A DNA stretch of 40,923 nt, taken from the NCBI GenBank assembly GCA_902564565.1, contig CACFBW010000009.1, positions 1 to 40,923 on the forward strand, read 5' to 3'. The first letter of the stretch is position 1. Each line of letters opens with the position of its first letter. Origin of the DNA: an uncultured Pelagibacteraceae bacterium (GTDB taxonomy: Bacteria > Pseudomonadota > Alphaproteobacteria > Pelagibacterales > Pelagibacteraceae). The position numbers were made by a program, and so were the translations under genes. The notes under the pieces were generated by a model that was given only the letters and a program-made list of their open reading frames with translations, had not been told where the DNA came from and searched no databases. Shown one piece after another: positions 24,310-32,720 of this stretch.

Positions 24310-25166
24310 CTCTTCGCGACTCATTAATAGCCGCAATAGTTCCAATTTTTTTAGGTTTTGGTTTTGTTATTGCAAAGCCTGCAATGGAGCATCTTCCTCC
24401 TTTTTTATTAATGGGTTTAAGGTTTACTTTTGTTGCATCAGTTTTAATTTGGTGGTTTCCAATACCGAGAGCTTATCTTAAAAGAATATTTTTTGCTTCT
24501 CTTATAGCTAACACGCTTCAGTACAGCATTACGTATACTGGATTAAGTTTTATAGATGCTTCAGCAGCAGTATTACTTGTTCAAACCGAAGTTCCTTTCG
24601 GTGTTGTATTTGCATATTTTATGCTGAAAGAAAAACCAACCGTTAGAAGTTTAATTGGAATAGCTATTGCATTTGTTGGTGTATATATTTTAACTGGATC
24701 ACCAAATTTAGATGGTAAATTCATTGGTGTAAGTTTAGTAATTATAGGATCAGGTGTTTGGGCTTTGGGGCAAGTTTTGGTAAAACCAATAAGCAAAGAA
24801 GTAAATCCATTAACACTCGTTGCTTGGTTAGGTTTGTTTTCTGGCCCAATATTAATAGCACTTTCTGCTATTTTTGATGGAAACCCAATTACCTACTTTA
24901 AAGCTGCACCTTTTGAAACTTGGATGATTGCAATTTATTTAGGATTTATTATGCAACCAATTACATATGGTTGCTTCTATTATGTTTTAAAGAATAACCC
25001 TTTATATAAAGTATTGCCTATAGTTACTATGGGTATACCTCCTACTGGACTATTGGCTGCAATTTTTCTTTTAGGTGAAGAACCAACTAAAGAGTTATTT
25101 ATTGGTGGAGCCATAATTATCATTGGTGTGATACTGATAATATTTAATAAGCCTCAAAAAAAATAA
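24306..25166 (+). CDS. EamA/DMT-family permease
   Basis: A 286-residue inner-membrane protein with ten predicted helices in two EamA repeats (about 5-135 and 145-282). The helix 4-5 region ASAAVLLVQTEVPFGVVFAYFMLKEKP and the second-repeat equivalent ending in LLGEEPTKELFIGG are typical of drug/metabolite transporters. It begins with TTG, overlapping the oxygenase stop by 4 bases. It likely moves the substrate or product of that oxygenase, or an amino acid. The stop codon abuts the stop of the convergent ccdA gene with no base between. Confidence 0.9.
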   Translation: MTLRDSLIAAIVPIFLGFGFVIAKPAMEHLPPFLLMGLRFTFVASVLIWWFPIPRAYLKRIFFASLIANTLQYSITYTGLSFIDASAAVLLVQTEVPFGVVFAYFMLKEKPTVRSLIGIAIAFVGVYILTGSPNLDGKFIGVSLVIIGSGVWALGQVLVKPISKEVNPLTLVAWLGLFSGPILIALSAIFDGNPITYFKAAPFETWMIAIYLGFIMQPITYGCFYYVLKNNPLYKVLPIVTMGIPPTGLLAAIFLLGEEPTKELFIGGAIIIIGVILIIFNKPQKK

Positions 25167-25874
25167 CTAACCTATGTTCTGAAGGAAAGGTAAATAATTT
25201 AATAAAAAAAATCCTAATGTTTGAAGTTGATTAGTGGTAATTAAAATACCTGTTAAAAATAATAAAATACCCCCTATTTTCTCTATTAAATTTATTTTAT
25301 TTTTTAAATTTTTAGAAATTAAAATAAATTTTTGAAATAAATATCCTGATAGAATAAAAGGAATGGCTAATCCTAGAGAATATGAAGATAATAATAAAAT
25401 TCCCCTAGCAACCACTTCCTTAGTTGACGCTAAGGCTAAAATTGATCCAAGAATTGGTCCTATGCACGGAGTCCAGCCAAATGCAAAAGCCATACCTAGT
25501 ACAATAGGACTAAAAATATTTTTACTTTTATTAGCATAAATTCTTTTTTCATAATTTAAAAAACTAATTTTAAATACACCTAATATATGTAGTGAAAAAA
25601 TTATAATAATTATTCCAGCAATAATTCTTAAAGGAAAAGAGTTGTTTAAAAGAAATTTACCCAAAAAACTTGCTGATGCACCAAATGAAATAAATATTAC
25701 TGAAAATCCAACAGTAAACAAAATTATTGGAAATAAGTTTGTTTTTTTACTTTTTATTAAATCTTCTAAAGTGTTGCCTGAAATATAAGATATATAACCC
25801 GGTATAAGTGGTAGCACACATGGAGATAAAAAACTTATAAATCCTGCTCCAAAAGCAATAAATAATTCAATCAT
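25167..25874 (-). CDS. ccdA: Cytochrome c biogenesis protein CcdA
   Basis: A 235-residue six-helix membrane protein that passes electrons from cytoplasmic thioredoxin across the membrane to keep apocytochrome haem-binding cysteines reduced. The two required cysteines are Cys19 (SFLSPCVLPLIPGY) and Cys137 (FGWTPCIGPILG), each in the proline-flanked setting of CcdA/DsbD. It follows a 39-residue membrane-protein gene by 8 bases and the aldehyde dehydrogenase before that. No thioredoxin-like partner is visible in the window. Confidence 0.94.
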   Translation of the reverse strand: MIELFIAFGAGFISFLSPCVLPLIPGYISYISGNTLEDLIKSKKTNLFPIILFTVGFSVIFISFGASASFLGKFLLNNSFPLRIIAGIIIIIFSLHILGVFKISFLNYEKRIYANKSKNIFSPIVLGMAFAFGWTPCIGPILGSILALASTKEVVARGILLLSSYSLGLAIPFILSGYLFQKFILISKNLKNKINLIEKIGGILLFLTGILITTNQLQTLGFFLLNYLPFLQNIG

Positions 25875-25882
25875 TTAAAATT

Positions 25883-26002
25883 TTAATTATTTATAAAAGC
25901 TATTAAAAGTACAACAATGCAAGCTGCCCCATAATAAAAAGGCATAAATTTTCTCCATGAGAATAAAATATTAGCTGCATTTTTTTTTTGTTTTCTATTC
26001 AT
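25883..26002 (-). CDS. 39-residue single-helix membrane protein
   Basis: A short gene filling the gap between the aldehyde dehydrogenase and ccdA. It begins 2 bases after the dehydrogenase stop, and a ribosome site (AAAGGA) lies inside the last codons of that gene, 5 bases before the ATG. The product has a very basic N terminus (Arg/Lys at 3-7), a basic SWRK patch, then one hydrophobic helix at about 20-37 ending in two Asn. The orientation would be N-in. Size and topology recall small haem- or cytochrome-assembly helpers, but I see no specific similarity. Confidence 0.62.
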   Translation of the reverse strand: MNRKQKKNAANILFSWRKFMPFYYGAACIVVLLIAFINN

Positions 26003-26004
26003 AA

Positions 26005-27447
26005 TTATCCTTTAATACCTAAGTGAGTATATTTTATATTCAAATAATCTTTAATGGCCATTGAGCCGCCTTCTCTACCATAACCTGTTTGTTTAATGCC
26101 ACCAAAAGGTGCTTCTGCTTGAGCTACCAAAGGTGTATTAACTGCAACAGCTCCTGTTTCTATTTGTTCAGATGCTTTATTTGCTAGTTCCATTGAGTTA
26201 GTACAAATATAACTTGCAAGGCCTAGAACATGGTTGTTTGCTCTTTTAATAACCTCATCAAATGTTTTAAATGATAACATCGGGCACAAAGGTCCAAATG
26301 GTTCTTCTCTCATAATTGTAAAATCATCCTTTACATCATCAAAAATTGTTGGCTCATAATAAAAACCTTTATTAAATCCTGATGGTTTTTTTCCACCCAA
26401 CAATACTTTTGCACCTTCTTTTTTAGTTTTTTCTACCAAATTTTCTATTTCATTAAGTCTTTTTTTAGTTGTCATTGGTCCTAATTGAACATCAGGATCT
26501 ATTCCATTTCCAATTTTTAATTTTTTAGTTTTTTCTACAAATAGATTAACAAAATCTTTTTTCATTTTATCTTGAATGTAAAATTTGCTTGGAGAAATAC
26601 AAACCTGTCCATTATTTCTAAATTTTGATGCAATAGCCATATCTGTAGCTTTTTCAATATTTGCGTCATCAAATACAATAAATGGTGCATGACCACTTAA
26701 TTCCATTGTAACTCTTTGAACTTTTTCTGCTGCTTGTTTAAGTATTAATTTTCCAACCCTTGTAGATCCTGTAATTGAAATTTTTTTAATTATATCTGAT
26801 GAAATTAATTGAGAGGCTATACTTGGAGGATCGCCAGATAGCAAATTTACCACTCCTGGAGGAACTCCAGCTTCTCTACAAATATCTACTAACTCCATTA
26901 CTCCACCTGGCGCAATTACATCAGGTTTAATAATTACTGAACAGCCTGCAGCTAAAGCTGTTGATATTTTTCTTCCAGCTAAGACTATAGGGAAATTCCA
27001 AGGAGACATTGCCGCAACAACTCCAATAGGTTGGTAGTAAACATGAATTCTGGTATCCTCAAATCTACTTTCTACCATTTGTCCATAAATTCTTTTTGTT
27101 TCCTCTGAGTTCCATTCAAAAGTATCTGCAGTAACGCCTACTTCACCTTTTCCTTCTGCAAGTGGTTTTCCAACTTCAAGGGTTAACCACTTAGCAAGAA
27201 CATCTTGTTTTTCTCTTATTAAATCAGCAATTTTTCTAATGATTGCAGATCTTTTCCAAGGAGATGTTTTTTTCCAAACTTCTAAACCTTTTTCAGCAGA
27301 CTTAAGTGCTTTATCTACATCAGCAGGTGTAGCTTGAGAAGCATGACCAAGAATTTCTTCATTAGCAGGATTTATAACTTCGTAAGTTTTTTTGTCAGAT
27401 GATTGTTGCCACTTACCGTCTATAAATTGTCCAAATTTTTCGTACAT
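26005..27447 (-). CDS. NAD(P)-dependent aldehyde dehydrogenase, succinate-semialdehyde type
   Basis: A 480-residue ALDH-superfamily enzyme oxidising an aldehyde to its acid. Catalytic residues are Cys283 (NNGQVCISPS), general base Glu249 (MELSGHAPF) and Asn151 (SPWNFP); the cofactor loop is GSTRVGK. Overall pattern (PFGPLCPML, EAPFGGIKQTGYGREGG) fits the succinate-semialdehyde/GabD group. The common KPAE-like cofactor residues are replaced by KPD at 174-176. With a gamma-butyrobetaine-hydroxylase-like gene 2 kb away, 4-trimethylaminobutyraldehyde is a possible substrate, but only by neighbourhood. Confidence 0.88.
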   Translation of the reverse strand: MYEKFGQFIDGKWQQSSDKKTYEVINPANEEILGHASQATPADVDKALKSAEKGLEVWKKTSPWKRSAIIRKIADLIREKQDVLAKWLTLEVGKPLAEGKGEVGVTADTFEWNSEETKRIYGQMVESRFEDTRIHVYYQPIGVVAAMSPWNFPIVLAGRKISTALAAGCSVIIKPDVIAPGGVMELVDICREAGVPPGVVNLLSGDPPSIASQLISSDIIKKISITGSTRVGKLILKQAAEKVQRVTMELSGHAPFIVFDDANIEKATDMAIASKFRNNGQVCISPSKFYIQDKMKKDFVNLFVEKTKKLKIGNGIDPDVQLGPMTTKKRLNEIENLVEKTKKEGAKVLLGGKKPSGFNKGFYYEPTIFDDVKDDFTIMREEPFGPLCPMLSFKTFDEVIKRANNHVLGLASYICTNSMELANKASEQIETGAVAVNTPLVAQAEAPFGGIKQTGYGREGGSMAIKDYLNIKYTHLGIKG

Positions 27448-27541
27448 AAATTTAATCTAACATTACTACAAGTTGTGTCCACTATGCAATTTACGCATTA
27501 TCATATTCATGTAATAATGTTATTTTAAAATCTTTAAGAAA

Positions 27542-27546
27542 GGAGG
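27542..27546 (+). promoter_or_regulatory. Very strong ribosome-binding site
   Basis: AGAAAGGAGGT, ending at 27547, is close to the full anti-Shine-Dalgarno complement, with the GGAGG core 5 bases before the ATG at 27552. Most genes here have weak or no such site, so the GYD-domain protein is probably made in quantity. Confidence 0.75.
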
Positions 27547-27551
27547 TTGAT

Positions 27552-27875
27552 ATGGCTAAATTTTATTGTTTTGGAAATTATACTACCCAAGGATTTCAGG
27601 GTTTTATAAAAGATCCAAAATCTGATAGATCTAAAGCGGCGCAAGCTGCAGCTGAAGCTGTTGGAGCTAAAATGGTTTCTTATACTGGTTTAAGAGGAGC
27701 TTACGATTTCTTTGTAATCTTCGAAGGATCTTTTGAACAAGGTGCCGGTATTAAAATGGCAACAGAAGCAAGTGGCTCTCTTTGTAACATTACAATCTGC
27801 GAAGCAATTAATATCAATGATGTTGCTGCAAACGCGGCAAAAATTGCAGCTGCTTATAAAGGACCTGGGCAATAA
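27552..27875 (+). CDS. GYD-domain protein
   Basis: A 107-residue soluble protein of the GYD family, a ferredoxin-like alpha/beta fold often seen as small dimers or oligomers. The segment GAKMVSYTGLRGAYDFFVIFEG holds the Gly-x-Tyr-Asp core, and LCNITICEAININDV forms the last strand. The rest is Ala-rich helix. It stands alone between divergent and convergent genes, with a near-perfect ribosome site. The family function is not established; ligand binding or a mono-oxygenase-like fold has been suggested for relatives. Confidence 0.78.
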   Translation: MAKFYCFGNYTTQGFQGFIKDPKSDRSKAAQAAAEAVGAKMVSYTGLRGAYDFFVIFEGSFEQGAGIKMATEASGSLCNITICEAININDVAANAAKIAAAYKGPGQ

Positions 27876-27886
27876 TAAATTATGTA

Positions 27887-27917
27887 TTTAACTTCTGGTA
27901 TGGCACCAGAAGTTAAA
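27887..27917. terminator. Hairpin between convergent genes
   Basis: A perfect 13-bp stem (27887-27899 with 27905-27917) and a 5-base loop lie between the GYD gene and the convergent PhyH gene, whose stop codon is within the right arm. Neither side has a long T-run, so it is a weak terminator or an RNA 3'-end protector. Confidence 0.5.
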
Positions 27918-28749
27918 TGGTCTCGTAAAGAACTGGAAACATTTTTCCACCTAGTGGATCGCCATCTTTATATCCAGCGTCTTGCATAGATTTTCTATAA
28001 TTGTAACTTGTCCAATCACCTACGTAACTAATTTTTGCATCTTCTTTTGCTACTCTTAACGTGTAACGGCTTAATGTTTTTTCTGGTATTGAAGAACTAA
28101 GAGTTCCATGAAGAGATCTCATATCAAATATAACACAATCCCCTAATTCACAGTCCCACTGTAAAAATTCATATTTATCTTTATTTCCTAAAATATCCGG
28201 AGGGAGCTCATACTTTTTACCATCAATAACACATTCATTTCCTTCAACTTTGTGCCCGTCTTTAAATAAAACTCTTAAGAATAACTTATTCCATAAATGA
28301 GATCCTTTAACCCAAACAACTCCTTCATTTTTACCTGTTGGCTGTAATGGCAGCCAAAGAACACACATAGTTCCATCCATATCAAAATAGCTAATGTCGT
28401 GATGAAATGGTGTTGAAGATTTAGACCCTCCTTCTCTTAAAAACCAATTATCCATAACAAGATTTATTTTTTTCGCTGACATTAATTCAGAAGCTATTTT
28501 TGCGTATGGTGAATTGAAAACAAAGTCCTTAAACTCAGGCACCAAATCCCAAGTCCAATAATCTTCTAGGTACGCTGGAACACCTTTTTCTAATGTGTGC
28601 GACTTAAATCTTGGGCTTGGATTTTTAATATCTTTTTCAATTCCTTGTTGTAATTTTTTTATCCATTTAATATCAAATTTTTCTTTTAAAAAAATTGCAC
28701 CATCTCTTTTAAATTGATTTACCTCATCATTAGAAAGAATTTTGGTCAT
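27913..28749 (-). CDS. PhyH-family Fe(II)/2-oxoglutarate dioxygenase
   Basis: A 278-residue phytanoyl-CoA dioxygenase family oxygenase, distinct from the one at 370. Iron ligands are His116-x-Asp118 (FHHDISYF) and His214 (RSLHGT), with Arg228 for 2-oxoglutarate. The stretches LWLPLQPTGKNEGVVWVKGSH and QWDCELGDCVIFD follow the family pattern. The C-terminal region (GDWTSYNYRKSMQDAGYKDGDPLGG) is conserved-looking and may close over the substrate. It is divergent from moaA across 44 bases. The substrate is unknown. Confidence 0.87.
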   Translation of the reverse strand: MTKILSNDEVNQFKRDGAIFLKEKFDIKWIKKLQQGIEKDIKNPSPRFKSHTLEKGVPAYLEDYWTWDLVPEFKDFVFNSPYAKIASELMSAKKINLVMDNWFLREGGSKSSTPFHHDISYFDMDGTMCVLWLPLQPTGKNEGVVWVKGSHLWNKLFLRVLFKDGHKVEGNECVIDGKKYELPPDILGNKDKYEFLQWDCELGDCVIFDMRSLHGTLSSSIPEKTLSRYTLRVAKEDAKISYVGDWTSYNYRKSMQDAGYKDGDPLGGKMFPVLYETI

Positions 28750-28793
28750 GATATATTCAGCTATATATGTTAACTTATTTCAAAAATAATTAA

Positions 28794-29786
28794 ATGAAAA
28801 TGCTTAGGGACAGTTTTGGGAGAACATTTCCTTATATAAGGTTATCGATAACTGATGTTTGTAATTTTAAATGCGGATATTGTTTGCCAAATGGTTATCA
28901 GATCGACAAAAGTGATAATAGAAAATTTCTTCATATAGATGAGATTAAAAGACTGGCGAAAGCCCTATCGGAATTAGGTGTTTGTAAAATAAGATTAACT
29001 GGAGGAGAGCCAACGGTTAGGAAAGACTTCTTTGATATTGTTAAAATTTTAAAAAATGAATCTGGAATTAAAAAAGTTGTTATAACAACAAACGGATATC
29101 ACTTAGACCAAAAAACAAAACCATTGTTCGATAGTGGATTAAATGGAATAAATATTAGTATTGATAGTCTAGATAGAGAAACTTTTAAAAAAGTTACTGG
29201 ACATGACAGACTTCCAGAAATTTTATCAGGTATAGGAAAATTACAAGATTTAGGTTTTGAAAATATCAAAATTAATGCGGTTCTTTTAAATGGAATTAAT
29301 TCATCTGAAAAAGATTTCGAGGAATGGTCAAAATTTATTAAAAGTAACAAAATTGATTTTAGATATATAGAATTAATGCAAACAGGCGATAACCTTGACT
29401 ACTTCAACAAATATCATGTTTCTGCAAGTATATTTAAAAATTATTTGAATAAAAATAAATGGATACACCAAACATTAGGGAGAGATGCTGGGCCTTCATT
29501 AAATTATATTAATCCTGAGTTTAAAGGTAAATTTGGTATAATTGCTCCTTACTCAAAAGATTTTTGCAAATCTTGTAACCGTTTAAGAATAACTTCTAGA
29601 GGAGACTTAAGATTATGTTTATTTGGCAGTACTGGAATAAGTATTAGACATTTACTACAAAAAGATGATCAGCTTGAAGAGTTGAAAGATTTAATATTAA
29701 AACAGTTAAACTTTAAAAAAGAGTCTCATTACTTAGAGCTTGGTGAAACTGGTTTAACTAAAAATCTATCTACCACAGGAGGTTAA
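28794..29786 (+). CDS. moaA: GTP 3',8-cyclase MoaA
   Basis: A 330-residue radical SAM enzyme that starts molybdopterin synthesis by rearranging GTP. The SAM cluster is Cys23-x3-Cys27-x2-Cys30 (CNFKCGYC); the C-terminal GTP-binding cluster is formed by CKSCNRLRI and LRLCLFG. The required C-terminal Gly-Gly is present (STTGG, final two residues). It begins the forward moaA-moaC-moaD-moaE run and its stop overlaps the moaC ATG by one base, with an AGGAGG ribosome site inside its last codons. Confidence 0.96.
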   Translation: MKMLRDSFGRTFPYIRLSITDVCNFKCGYCLPNGYQIDKSDNRKFLHIDEIKRLAKALSELGVCKIRLTGGEPTVRKDFFDIVKILKNESGIKKVVITTNGYHLDQKTKPLFDSGLNGINISIDSLDRETFKKVTGHDRLPEILSGIGKLQDLGFENIKINAVLLNGINSSEKDFEEWSKFIKSNKIDFRYIELMQTGDNLDYFNKYHVSASIFKNYLNKNKWIHQTLGRDAGPSLNYINPEFKGKFGIIAPYSKDFCKSCNRLRITSRGDLRLCLFGSTGISIRHLLQKDDQLEELKDLILKQLNFKKESHYLELGETGLTKNLSTTGG

Positions 29787-30331
29787 TGAAAAATTTAAAA
29801 ATTATTAATCAAAAGGAATTAAAAGACTGGGCAAAAGAAATTTTCCAAAAAAACTCTTTTAATATGGTTGATGTTTCATCTAAGAAAGAAACATTCCGTA
29901 GAGCATTAGCTTCAGGAAAAATTTATGTTGGCAAAGAAGTTTTTGATTTAATTAAAAACAAAAAAATGCCTAAAGGAGATCCAATTACCTTAGCTGAAGT
30001 TTCGGCGGTATTAGGTGTTAAAAAAACGAGCGAACTAATACCCCTGTGTCACCCGCTACCAATTGATCATACTGCAACAAAAATAGTAATGAATGAAATT
30101 GACAGTTCCTTAGAAGTTTTTTGTGTTGTGTCTGCAGTTGCAAAAACTGGAGTTGAAATGGAAGCAATTATGGGTGTCAATGCTGCATTAATTACCATTT
30201 ATGATTTAAGTAAAATAGTTAACCCACATCTTAAAATTGATAATGTAAAATTGTTAATTAAAGAAGGTGGAAAAAGTGGATTATGGACTAATCCAGATGG
30301 TTTACCAAAGTTTTTAGAAAATATTTTTTAA
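29786..30331 (+). CDS. moaC: Cyclic pyranopterin monophosphate synthase MoaC
   Basis: A 181-residue protein, slightly longer than usual because of about 25 extra N-terminal residues. It converts the MoaA product to cyclic pyranopterin monophosphate. Signature segments are MVDVSSKKETFRRALASG, LIPLCHPLPIDHT and EMEAIMGVNAALITIYDL, which contain the active-site residues. It is coupled to moaA and followed by moaD after 2 bases. Confidence 0.96.
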   Translation: MKNLKIINQKELKDWAKEIFQKNSFNMVDVSSKKETFRRALASGKIYVGKEVFDLIKNKKMPKGDPITLAEVSAVLGVKKTSELIPLCHPLPIDHTATKIVMNEIDSSLEVFCVVSAVAKTGVEMEAIMGVNAALITIYDLSKIVNPHLKIDNVKLLIKEGGKSGLWTNPDGLPKFLENIF

Positions 30332-30333
30332 TT

Positions 30334-30603
30334 ATGAAAGTAAAACTTGAACTATACGGCGCAAGTAGAGATTTAAGCAAAAAAAGTTTCATTGAATTTA
30401 ATATAGAAGGAAAAAGTTCAATAAAAGATCTTAAAAAAAAAATAATAAATTATGTTGATAGTAATTTTAAAGGAAATAATAACTTTAAAAAAATTGTCGA
30501 AGCTTCTGCATTTTGTTCAGAAGATAACAATATTGTTTCAGATAATTATATAATCAATAAGGATCAAAAAATTGGTATCATTCCACCAATAGGAGGTGGT
30601 TAA
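30334..30603 (+). CDS. moaD: Molybdopterin synthase small subunit MoaD
   Basis: An 89-residue ubiquitin-like sulfur carrier ending in the required Gly-Gly (PPIGGG), whose terminus is thiocarboxylated and donates sulfur to the dithiolene. The overall beta-grasp pattern and LYGASRDLSKKSFIEF start fit MoaD. Its stop overlaps the moaE ATG by one base, as expected for two subunits of one complex. Confidence 0.93.
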   Translation: MKVKLELYGASRDLSKKSFIEFNIEGKSSIKDLKKKIINYVDSNFKGNNNFKKIVEASAFCSEDNNIVSDNYIINKDQKIGIIPPIGGG

Positions 30604-31049
30604 TGCTTCATGCAAAAATAATAGATCTTGCAAAAGAAAGAATTAGACCAGAGGATGCTGAAGAGTTTATATCATCATCTAAATTCGGTGCTTCAATAGT
30701 TTTTTATGGAACGGTAAGAGAAAATAATGAAAATAAAAAAGTTACTGGCATAACTTATGATGCACACAATGAAATGGTAGTTAAAAGTTTTAAAGAAATT
30801 TACAATGAAGTTGACGAAAAACTAAAAATAAAAAGCAAAGCTGTATTTATTGAACACGTTAAAGGTTATGTGGGTCTTGGTGAAGTAAGTATAATAATTG
30901 CAATAGCTTGCCCTCATAGAGCTGAGGCCTATACTCTTTCAAGATATATAATAGAAGAAATAAAAAAAAGATCACCGATTTGGAAAAAAGAACATTACCA
31001 AAATGAAGAAAGTGAATGGTTAAAAGGAAACCCTATTCAAGCTAATTAA
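30603..31049 (+). CDS. moaE: Molybdopterin synthase large subunit MoaE
   Basis: A 148-residue catalytic subunit that inserts two sulfurs into cyclic pyranopterin monophosphate with MoaD. Recognised segments are GASIVFYGTVREN, HVKGYVGLGEVSIIIA, CPHRAEAY and RSPIWKKEHY, where the last includes the active-site lysines. It overlaps the convergent cytidylyltransferase-like gene by 8 bases. Confidence 0.95.
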   Translation: MLHAKIIDLAKERIRPEDAEEFISSSKFGASIVFYGTVRENNENKKVTGITYDAHNEMVVKSFKEIYNEVDEKLKIKSKAVFIEHVKGYVGLGEVSIIIAIACPHRAEAYTLSRYIIEEIKKRSPIWKKEHYQNEESEWLKGNPIQAN

Positions 31050-31614
31050 AATCTTTTTTTAAATCAAAATCCTTAAAAATTCTGCTGGATGAAACTTTTA
31101 TAAAATTTGTATTTTTTTTAAGTCTTTTCACCATGAATTTAGCACCTACATCTCCTTTAATTTTTTTAAATTTATTTACTACTGAAATATCAAAACCAAT
31201 TGGATTCCCTACTTTGCTCTTAAATTTTAATGCATGAACTAAAGATTTTCCTTTTTTAATAGAATTATAAATTTTATTAATATCTGATGATTTTATAAAT
31301 GGCATATCAGATTGAACAATTATAAAGCCTTTGTCTTTTTTTGATATTTTTCTTAAACCTGATTTAATTGAAGTAGACATTCCTGATTTAAATTTTTTAT
31401 TTGTTGTAAATAGATTTTTATTATTTTTTTTAATTATTTTTTTCAGTTTTTTGCTTTGATAACCCAATACTATAATGATTTTATTTACTTTGCTTTTTAC
31501 AAGAGAGTTTAAAACATGATTAATAAGAGGTTTATTTTTAAATTTTTTAATTAGTTTATTTTCACCTTTTAATCTTTTAGATTGACCGGCAGCTAAAAGA
31601 ATTGCTTTAATCAT
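31042..31614 (-). CDS. mocA: MocA-like molybdenum cofactor cytidylyltransferase
   Basis: A 190-residue nucleotidyltransferase of the MobA/MocA group. The start LAAGQSKRLKGENKL is the nucleotide-binding loop with its Lys, and QSDMPFI carries the metal-binding Asp. Because it lies next to XdhC genes and a CoxL-type hydroxylase, which use the cytosine-dinucleotide form, I call it MocA rather than MobA (GMP transfer). The ATG at 31614 has a GGAG site; an earlier in-frame TTG at 31629 would overlap the yjbQ end. It is unusually lysine-rich. Confidence 0.8.
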   Translation of the reverse strand: MIKAILLAAGQSKRLKGENKLIKKFKNKPLINHVLNSLVKSKVNKIIIVLGYQSKKLKKIIKKNNKNLFTTNKKFKSGMSTSIKSGLRKISKKDKGFIIVQSDMPFIKSSDINKIYNSIKKGKSLVHALKFKSKVGNPIGFDISVVNKFKKIKGDVGAKFMVKRLKKNTNFIKVSSSRIFKDFDLKKDFN

Positions 31615-31618
31615 TTTT

Positions 31619-32038
31619 TTATTCTCCAATTAAATGATGTGACAATACTCTTGTTTGTTTTTCAATTCGATGTTCAAACAAATAAAGTCCCTGCCAAGTT
31701 CCAAGAATTAAATTTTTATTTTTTAAACTTAAAGTTAATTGATTGTTGGTAAGTGCAGATTTTATATGAGCAGGCATATCATCTTTACCTTCGGTTGTAT
31801 GTTTGTATAATTTTGTATCCATAGGAACTAATTTATGAAAAAAATTTTTAAGATCATGTAAGACATCAGGGTCAGCATTTTCTTGAATAACTAATGAAGC
31901 GCTTGTATGCATTATATTAATATTTAAAATTCCATTTTGAATTTTTTGTTTGCCTAACCACTCTAAAGTGTTTTCAGTAAAATTATAAAAGCCTTGACCA
32001 TTGGTTTTAACTTTAATTTCTTCAAACACTTGTTGCAT
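31619..32038 (-). CDS. YjbQ/UPF0047-family protein
   Basis: A 139-residue protein of the YjbQ family. The conserved core HTSASLVIQENADPDVLHDLKNFF and the GTWQGLYLFEHR segment near the C terminus are clear. Members have weak thiamin-phosphate synthase activity and a likely other native role. It is inserted between xdhC and the cytidylyltransferase-like gene within 4 bases on each side, so it is co-transcribed with the molybdenum genes. Confidence 0.92.
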   Translation of the reverse strand: MQQVFEEIKVKTNGQGFYNFTENTLEWLGKQKIQNGILNINIMHTSASLVIQENADPDVLHDLKNFFHKLVPMDTKLYKHTTEGKDDMPAHIKSALTNNQLTLSLKNKNLILGTWQGLYLFEHRIEKQTRVLSHHLIGE

Positions 32039-32039
32039 G

Positions 32040-32720
32040 TTATTTTTTGTAAGTTTCAGATACTAATTGAGAAATAATCGATAAAGCTATTTCTGGTGCA
32101 GATTTTCCTCCTAATTTAATTCCTATTGGTCCATGAATTGAATTTATTTCATCTTCACTAAAACCTGCATCTCTTAATCTTTGACATCTATTCCCATGAG
32201 TCTTTTTGCTTCCAAGGGCTCCAATATAGTAAAACTTTTTCTTTAACGCATGTTGTAGTGCAGGATCATCAATTTTTGGGTCATGTGTTAAAGCAATTAA
32301 TGCAGTATTAGAATTTGTTTCAATCTCTTTAAATGCTTCATCGGGCCATTTATTTATTATACTTATGTTAGGAAATCTTTGCTCTGAAGCGAAATATCCT
32401 CTTGGGTCAATAATTGATATTTCAAAATTTAAACTTTTGGCATAATCAACCAAATATTGCGCTATATGAACTGCTCCTACAATTATGACTTTAATGGGTC
32501 TGATATAAGTTTCTATAAATATATCTGTGTTTTCAATTACCCCATTTTTTTTTGATTTATAGAATTTATTAATTTGATCGTTATATTTGTCAAAATTTTT
32601 ACTTAAAGGTTTTTTCTCTTCAAAAAGTTCACTTTCTCCAGTTGAAAGATTTGTTACAATTGCAAATTCTAATTTATTTTCTTTTTTTTTAATTATTTCT
32701 TTTAATGTTTCTAGTTTCAT
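32040..32720 (-). CDS. XdhC C-terminal (Rossmann) subunit
   Basis: A 226-residue protein with the XdhC_C Rossmann domain: VIIVGAVHIAQYLVDYA at about 93-109, SIIDPRGYFASEQRFPN, and the C-terminal GPIGIKLGGKSAPEIALSI. XdhC binds cytosine-type molybdenum cofactor, assists its sulfuration and inserts it into xanthine-oxidase-family enzymes. Here XdhC is in two genes; this one gives the second part and overlaps the N-terminal gene by one base (TAATG). The first 85 residues are lysine-rich and not recognisable. Confidence 0.88.
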   Translation of the reverse strand: MKLETLKEIIKKKENKLEFAIVTNLSTGESELFEEKKPLSKNFDKYNDQINKFYKSKKNGVIENTDIFIETYIRPIKVIIVGAVHIAQYLVDYAKSLNFEISIIDPRGYFASEQRFPNISIINKWPDEAFKEIETNSNTALIALTHDPKIDDPALQHALKKKFYYIGALGSKKTHGNRCQRLRDAGFSEDEINSIHGPIGIKLGGKSAPEIALSIISQLVSETYKK

